DNA of 64,000 bases from Altererythrobacter sp. Root672. Lineage in GTDB: Bacteria > Pseudomonadota > Alphaproteobacteria > Sphingomonadales > Sphingomonadaceae. Of the stretch, positions 60,007 to 64,000 are shown piece by piece; the first letter of the stretch is position 1; the number at the start of each line of letters is the position of its first letter. The stretch is taken from positions 1 to 64,000 of the forward strand of contig NZ_LMHH01000001.1 in the NCBI RefSeq assembly GCF_001427865.1, in the 5' to 3' direction. Below the pieces are notes generated by a model. The model saw nothing but the letters and a program-made list of their open reading frames with translations. It had not been told where the DNA came from and searched no databases. A program made the translations under genes and the position numbers.

Positions 60007-61230
60007 ATGCACGACATCACAGCCAAGAGCTGGGACACCAGCTACGAGTGGAAGATCATCCTGGTCCTCAGCCTGACCTTTGGTCTGGTCGGTCTGGACC
60101 GCTTCATCCTGCCGGTCCTGTTTCCGGCCTTCATGGACGAACTCGGTCTCACTTATCAGGACCTTGGCAACCTGGTCGGAATCCTCGCCGTGTTCTGGGG
60201 CATATCGGCCTTTGCCATGGGCTTCCTGTCGGACCGAGTGGGGCGCCGCAAGGTGCTGATTCCGGCGGTGATCGTGTTCTCGTTGATGTCGACGTTCTCG
60301 GGCATGGTTGGTGGTCTCGTGAGCCTGCTGCTGATCCGCGCCGTGATGGGGCTGGCCGAAGGGCCGGTCGCCTCGATCGGTGTCGCCGTAGCGGTCGAAG
60401 CCTCTCACCCCAAGCGGCGCGGTATGAACAACGGCATCTTTCAATGCATGATTTCGCTGTTCGGCAACGCCATCGGCCCGATCATCGCCACCCAGATGCT
60501 GCTGGTGACCGACTGGCGCACCGTGTTCCTGCTGGTCGGCCTCCCGGGCCTGCTGATGGCCGCGGCGATGTTCTTCCTGGTTCGCGAACCGGCGCTGCCA
60601 CCGGCAGGAAGTACGCCGGTGGCGCGCCCGGGCTTCGCCGACCTGTTCGGACATCGCAACGTGCCGCTGGCGATGCTCACCCTGGTCTGCGCCATGGGCG
60701 GGGTATTCGTGATGGGGGCGATGATGCCCAACTACCTGACCGACTATCTGCATCTCTCGCTGCAGGACATGGGCGTGGTCGTCTCGGCCATCGGCTTCGG
60801 GGGTTGCATCGGCCAATTTGCCATGCCCACCATTTCGGACTTCATCGGCCGCAAGCTGGCGACGCTGCTGTCGTACCTGCTGGCGGCGGTGTTCACCTAT
60901 CTCTTCACCCAGGTCGGAGCGGACAGCTTGAGCACCCTGTTCTGGCTGCTGTTCTTCGCGGCGCTGTTCAACTTTTCCGCGCTGGCCATCCTGGCCGGGC
61001 CGGTCGCTGCGGAGGCAGCACCCATCGGTATGGTGGCCTCGGTGGCTGGTCTGGTCATTGGCGCGGGCGAGGTATTTGGCGGCGGGGTAGCGCCGATCAT
61101 TGCCGGTCGGATCGCGGGTTCAAGCGGTATCGAACACGTGTTTACGTTCACGATCGCCAGTCTGATCGTGGGGTTCGTAGTGGCGCTGTTCCTGAAGGAA
61201 ACCGCGCCGCGCAAGACCGGAGCGGTCTAA
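60007..61230 (+). CDS. MFS transporter
   Basis: 407 residues, 12 helices. GLVGLDRFILPVLFPAFMDELGL in helix 1 and GFLSDRVGRRKVLIPAVIVF after helix 2 (G-x-x-x-D-x-x-G-R-R) define it, and RAVMGLAEGPVASIGVAVAVEASHPKRRGMNNG lies in the third and fourth helices. It resembles carriers of aromatic or other organic acids. The G tract in its ribosome site may make expression variable. Confidence 0.88.
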   Translation: MHDITAKSWDTSYEWKIILVLSLTFGLVGLDRFILPVLFPAFMDELGLTYQDLGNLVGILAVFWGISAFAMGFLSDRVGRRKVLIPAVIVFSLMSTFSGMVGGLVSLLLIRAVMGLAEGPVASIGVAVAVEASHPKRRGMNNGIFQCMISLFGNAIGPIIATQMLLVTDWRTVFLLVGLPGLLMAAAMFFLVREPALPPAGSTPVARPGFADLFGHRNVPLAMLTLVCAMGGVFVMGAMMPNYLTDYLHLSLQDMGVVVSAIGFGGCIGQFAMPTISDFIGRKLATLLSYLLAAVFTYLFTQVGADSLSTLFWLLFFAALFNFSALAILAGPVAAEAAPIGMVASVAGLVIGAGEVFGGGVAPIIAGRIAGSSGIEHVFTFTIASLIVGFVVALFLKETAPRKTGAV

Positions 61231-61246
61231 GGGACCGACGAGGGGG

Positions 61247-62236
61247 CTAGTCGATCCGCCCCAGATCGCCGAGCCCAATTGTTCCGCTCGCCATGCCCAA
61301 CATCCGGTCGAGGCTCTTCTTCGCCGCCAGGCGCAGCCCTTCCTCGATCTCGATGCGCGGCTGCAGGTCGCGCAGGGCGATGTAGAGCTTCTCCATCGTG
61401 TTGAGCGCCATGTACGGGCAGATGTTGCAGTTGCAGTTGCCGTCCGCCCCCGGCGCGCCGACGAAGGTCTTGTCGGGTATCGCCTTCTCCATCTGGTGGA
61501 TGATGTGCGGTTCGGTGGCAACGATCAGCGTGTCTGCCGTCATCGTCTTGGCATAGCCGAGGATGCCACTGGTCGAGCCGACGTAGTCGGCATGGTCGAT
61601 GATGTGCGGCGGGCATTCGGGGTGCGCTGCGATCGGCGCATCCGGGTACTGTTCCTTCAGCTTGAGCAGTTCGCGCTCGCTGAATGCCTCGTGCACGATG
61701 CACACGCCGGGCCACAGCAGCATGTCGCGGCCGAACTTGCGGTTGAGATAACCGCCCAGGTGCCGGTCGGGGCCGAAGATGATCTTCTGCTCCTTGGGGA
61801 TCTGGCTGATGATCGTTTCCGCGCTGGAGCTGGTGACGATCACGTCGCTCAGGGCTTTCACCTCGGTCGAGCAGTTGATGTAGGTCAGCGCGATATGATC
61901 GGGGTGCGCCTCGCGGAAGGCTTTGAACTTCTCCGGCGGGCACGAGTCTTCAAGGCTGCAGCCGGCTTCCATGTCGGGCAGGACCACGATCTTGTCGGGG
62001 CTGAGGATCTTGGCGGTGTCGGCCATGAACTTGACCCCGCAGAACGCGATCACGTCTGCATCGGTGTCGGCCGCCTTGCGGCTCAGCTCGAGCGAGTCGC
62101 CGACGAAATCGGCGAGGTCCTGCAACTCGGGCCGCTGGTAGTAATGCGCCAGGATTACGGCGTTGCGCTCCTTGCGGAGGCGTTCGATTTCGGCGCGCAA
62201 GTCGGCGCCGGTCGGGAGCTTGGTCTGGATGCTCAT
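61247..62236 (-). CDS. nadA: Quinolinate synthase
   Basis: 329 residues. VILAHYYQRPELQDLADFVGDSLELS opens the family fold; the three cluster cysteines lie in FCGVKFMADTAKIL, PECPPHIIDHADYVGSTSG and NCNCNICPYMALNTMEKLY. It condenses iminoaspartate and dihydroxyacetone phosphate to quinolinate with a 4Fe-4S cluster. nadB and nadC are not in the window. Confidence 0.95.
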   Translation of the reverse strand: MSIQTKLPTGADLRAEIERLRKERNAVILAHYYQRPELQDLADFVGDSLELSRKAADTDADVIAFCGVKFMADTAKILSPDKIVVLPDMEAGCSLEDSCPPEKFKAFREAHPDHIALTYINCSTEVKALSDVIVTSSSAETIISQIPKEQKIIFGPDRHLGGYLNRKFGRDMLLWPGVCIVHEAFSERELLKLKEQYPDAPIAAHPECPPHIIDHADYVGSTSGILGYAKTMTADTLIVATEPHIIHQMEKAIPDKTFVGAPGADGNCNCNICPYMALNTMEKLYIALRDLQPRIEIEEGLRLAAKKSLDRMLGMASGTIGLGDLGRID

Positions 62237-62282
62237 GATGCGGCCGAAATAGGCACCGAGGCCGGCCGCGGCAATAGCGTGT

Positions 62283-63047
62283 TCAAGGAGTTGCGAACGC
62301 CGCCATGGGCCGTTCGGCGCCTGGCGTTCCGGCCAGGTACCATTCGGTGATGGAGTAGCCCGCCGGACTGTAGGCGATGAGGTCGGCAATGACTTGCAGA
62401 ACGACCGAAACGCCGATGCCCCAGAACCACGCTGGATGGACGCGTCCGTAGCGCAGGATGTCGGCGATGATGCCCGCTCCGACGAACAGGACGAGGGGGA
62501 CGAAGATCGAGGTGTACCAGGCGAAGGGGATGAACAATGGCATCGGCAGCAGCCGGCCAATGCCTGGTCCGCACAGCAGCGCCATGCCGCAGAACATCAG
62601 CCGTCGGTGCCAGCTGGTATTGCGCCGCAGGGATATGGCCCAGGCGGTCAGGCCGGCAAATCCGAACAACTGCAGCGGATTGCTTATCAGGAACTGGTTC
62701 TGGTCGAAGAACGGCGGGCCTCCACGCGACTGCATCGAATGGCGCATCACCAGCAGGCCCATGGCGACAACGAGCGGAACCCAGGCCGCTGCGAGCCACC
62801 CGACGCGGCGGTGGAGAGCGATGTTGCCGCCGAAGATCAGCGTGTTCTGCAGCAGGTACAGGCCGAGCCAGGTCAGCATCACCACGCCGTGGGCGTGAAC
62901 TACCAGAGGCGAGGACAGGCTCGAACGACCGAGCAGGAAATTGAGCGAGAAGCCGGCAAGGATGGTGGCCACCATGAGGCAGGCCATGATGAAGAAGAAC
63001 CGCGCTTCGCCACGCTCCGCACCGCGTGCAAAGGGAACACTAGCCAT
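62283..63047 (-). CDS. Multi-pass membrane protein of unknown function
   Basis: 254 residues with about seven hydrophobic segments (FFFIMACLMVATILAGFSLNFLL, VVHAHGVVMLTWLGLYLLQNTLIF, FIPFAWYTSIFVPLVLFVGAGI). Several His occur in or near helices (HAHG, HRRVGW, SWHRRLMFCGM), as in heme- or quinone-binding membrane proteins. No known function. It lies 46 bp upstream of nadA and could be cotranscribed. Confidence 0.7.
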   Translation of the reverse strand: MASVPFARGAERGEARFFFIMACLMVATILAGFSLNFLLGRSSLSSPLVVHAHGVVMLTWLGLYLLQNTLIFGGNIALHRRVGWLAAAWVPLVVAMGLLVMRHSMQSRGGPPFFDQNQFLISNPLQLFGFAGLTAWAISLRRNTSWHRRLMFCGMALLCGPGIGRLLPMPLFIPFAWYTSIFVPLVLFVGAGIIADILRYGRVHPAWFWGIGVSVVLQVIADLIAYSPAGYSITEWYLAGTPGAERPMAAFATP

Positions 63048-63112
63048 CGACCGAACTCCCCGTCCGGCGACCCGGTGGGAGGAATATCAGCGCAATACCT
63101 TGCGGGCAACTA

Positions 63113-63805
63113 TCAGCGGGCCGGTAGCGCCTCTCCGTCGAAGCGGACATTGACGGTCACCTCGCCATAGCCTGCCACTTCGAGCGGGATGGCGAGGTTC
63201 TGGCGGATTGCGTCCTTCGCGGCCGAGCGGGCGAGGCCCATTAGGACCGGGTTTGCCGCCTGCTCCATCGCTTGCTGTTCGGCGAGGCGGGTGTTCTGGC
63301 GGGTGAGGTTGTCCTGCGCGTCGCGGCTGATCCACAGCCCCTCGCGAAGGTATTGCGCGCGACCCTCGTCGAGGTTGGGGCGGCCGACCGTGAGCGCGGG
63401 GAGTTGGACATCCATCGTCTTGGTCTCGGCATTCCAGCGCATCCGGTCGCGGCCCATCTTGGACAGGTCGAGCGTGTAGTCGACACGGGCCGGGATGACC
63501 GCGACCTGACGGCTCTGGATCGTGCCGAACAGGCGGCTGTCCCGGCTTGCCACGACCGGGGATAGTTGGGCCGAGAACACCGTCAGCCGGTTCTGCCGTT
63601 CGAACGCTACCAGGCTGGTCGCGATCGGATCGCCGAGGTTCCTCGGTCCGTAGGCGAGCCAGGCGAACCACAGTGCACCCGCCAGCGCGAGGATGAACAG
63701 CAGCCAGGGCACAGCCTGAATCCGGGCGAGCGGCTTATCCCGATGCAGTCCGTGCTGCATCCGGTCGCTCGATGTCTCGCGCTTGATCAGGTGCTGACTG
63801 TCCAT
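63113..63805 (-). CDS. DUF4230-like membrane-anchored protein
   Basis: 230 residues from the ATG with GGGAGAG upstream. One N-terminal helix (AVPWLLFILALAGALWFAWLAYG) anchors a periplasmic DUF4230-type domain (VFSAQLSPVVASRDSRLFG, AVIPARVDYTLDLSKMGRDRMRWNAETKTMDVQLPALTVGRP). The C-terminal region is helical and followed by two strands. Function unknown. Confidence 0.78.
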   Translation of the reverse strand: MDSQHLIKRETSSDRMQHGLHRDKPLARIQAVPWLLFILALAGALWFAWLAYGPRNLGDPIATSLVAFERQNRLTVFSAQLSPVVASRDSRLFGTIQSRQVAVIPARVDYTLDLSKMGRDRMRWNAETKTMDVQLPALTVGRPNLDEGRAQYLREGLWISRDAQDNLTRQNTRLAEQQAMEQAANPVLMGLARSAAKDAIRQNLAIPLEVAGYGEVTVNVRFDGEALPAR

Positions 63806-64000
63806 CTCTCTCCCGAACGCGCAACGCTGCCCCGCTGTTCCAGATCGAGCAGGTGCGCGCGGACCGATTGACCGGCGGCGGGCCACAATCTCGTGTCCAC
63901 GCCTTTGTACATCACTGGCACCAGTTCGGCTATTTCCTTGGGCCCCTGTTGCAGCAGCCGCAGGATCTGCCGTTCGCGCTGGCGCCGATGGCCGAGCATC
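63787..64000 (-). CDS. C-terminus of an MBL-fold metallo-hydrolase (partial)
   Basis: About 70 residues at the window edge, continuing beyond it. RQRERQILRLLQQGPKEIAELVPVMYKGVDTRLWPAAGQSVRAHLLDLEQRG is the small helical C-terminal domain that follows the catalytic part in LACTB2-type MBL hydrolases. The catalytic HxHxDH motif would lie outside the window. The gene's end overlaps the DUF4230-like gene by 19 bases, so they form an operon. Confidence 0.75.
   Translation of the reverse strand, partial: MLGHRRQRERQILRLLQQGPKEIAELVPVMYKGVDTRLWPAAGQSVRAHLLDLEQRGSVARSGERWTVST

Overview
The window is GC-rich bacterial chromosome that reads as an alphaproteobacterium of the Sphingomonadales (Novosphingobium / Sphingomonas / Erythrobacter type). 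The evidence is a PhyR general-stress regulator with EcfG-type promoter motifs, a class I PHA synthase with an alanine/lysine-rich phasin, an AlaC-type aminotransferase, and oligotroph-style catabolic clusters with MFS carriers, cupins and class II aldolases. The genus cannot be fixed from the sequence alone.

Layout. (1) 71-2601: a secreted G8-domain protein broken by a one-base frameshift near 900. (2) 2684-22698: a genomic island of about 20 kb in the 3' half of a tRNA-Thr(CGT) gene (22654-22729, minus strand), bounded by a 66-bp perfect direct repeat. The island is visibly less GC-rich than its surroundings. From left to right it carries: a small DNA-binding-like gene and a serine recombinase-ParB-RepB-type trio; a small cluster with a winged-helix-like protein, an unknown protein and a DUF6998/nuclease-like protein; a secreted thermonuclease and an outer-membrane-like protein; a satellite-like block with a tyrosine integrase and a VapE-type helicase; a pair of related small proteins; a SHOCT-DUF805 protein; and at the right end a tight operon of particular interest. 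(3) 22815-64000: conserved chromosome.

The most unusual system is at 17270-22218. Five overlapping or abutting plus-strand genes encode an unknown acidic protein, an XRE-type HTH protein, an ImmA/IrrE-type zinc peptidase fused to a chagasin-like (I42) cysteine-protease inhibitor domain, a cytoplasmic papain-like (C1) cysteine protease, and a thymidylate-synthase-like protein. Two convergent minus-strand genes follow: a uracil-DNA-glycosylase-like protein and a MazG-like nucleotide pyrophosphohydrolase. A protease next to its own presumed inhibitor, which is fused to a repressor-cleaving type of peptidase, joined to three nucleotide/base-handling enzymes, looks like an undescribed defence or conflict system. 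That function is inference.

The chromosomal part runs as follows: an FAD-dependent oxidoreductase; tRNA-Cys; an OmpR-type two-component pair facing an HtrA/DegP protease; lipoproteins; an arginine antiporter-arginine deiminase-HdeD operon, perhaps for acid resistance; an IlvD/Edd dehydratase with an MFS carrier; alaC; phaC with a phasin under probable PhaR operators; clpS; lptF-lptG; a desaturase; two general-stress regulators (a FAT-GUY-like receiver and phyR), each behind an EcfG-type promoter; a catabolic cluster (alcohol dehydrogenase, SDR, two cupins, MFS, VOC protein, class II aldolase); lipB; a CitE-like lyase; transporters; nadA; and the C-terminal end of an MBL-fold hydrolase running off the window. 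Several intergenic gaps hold GC-rich palindromic repeats.
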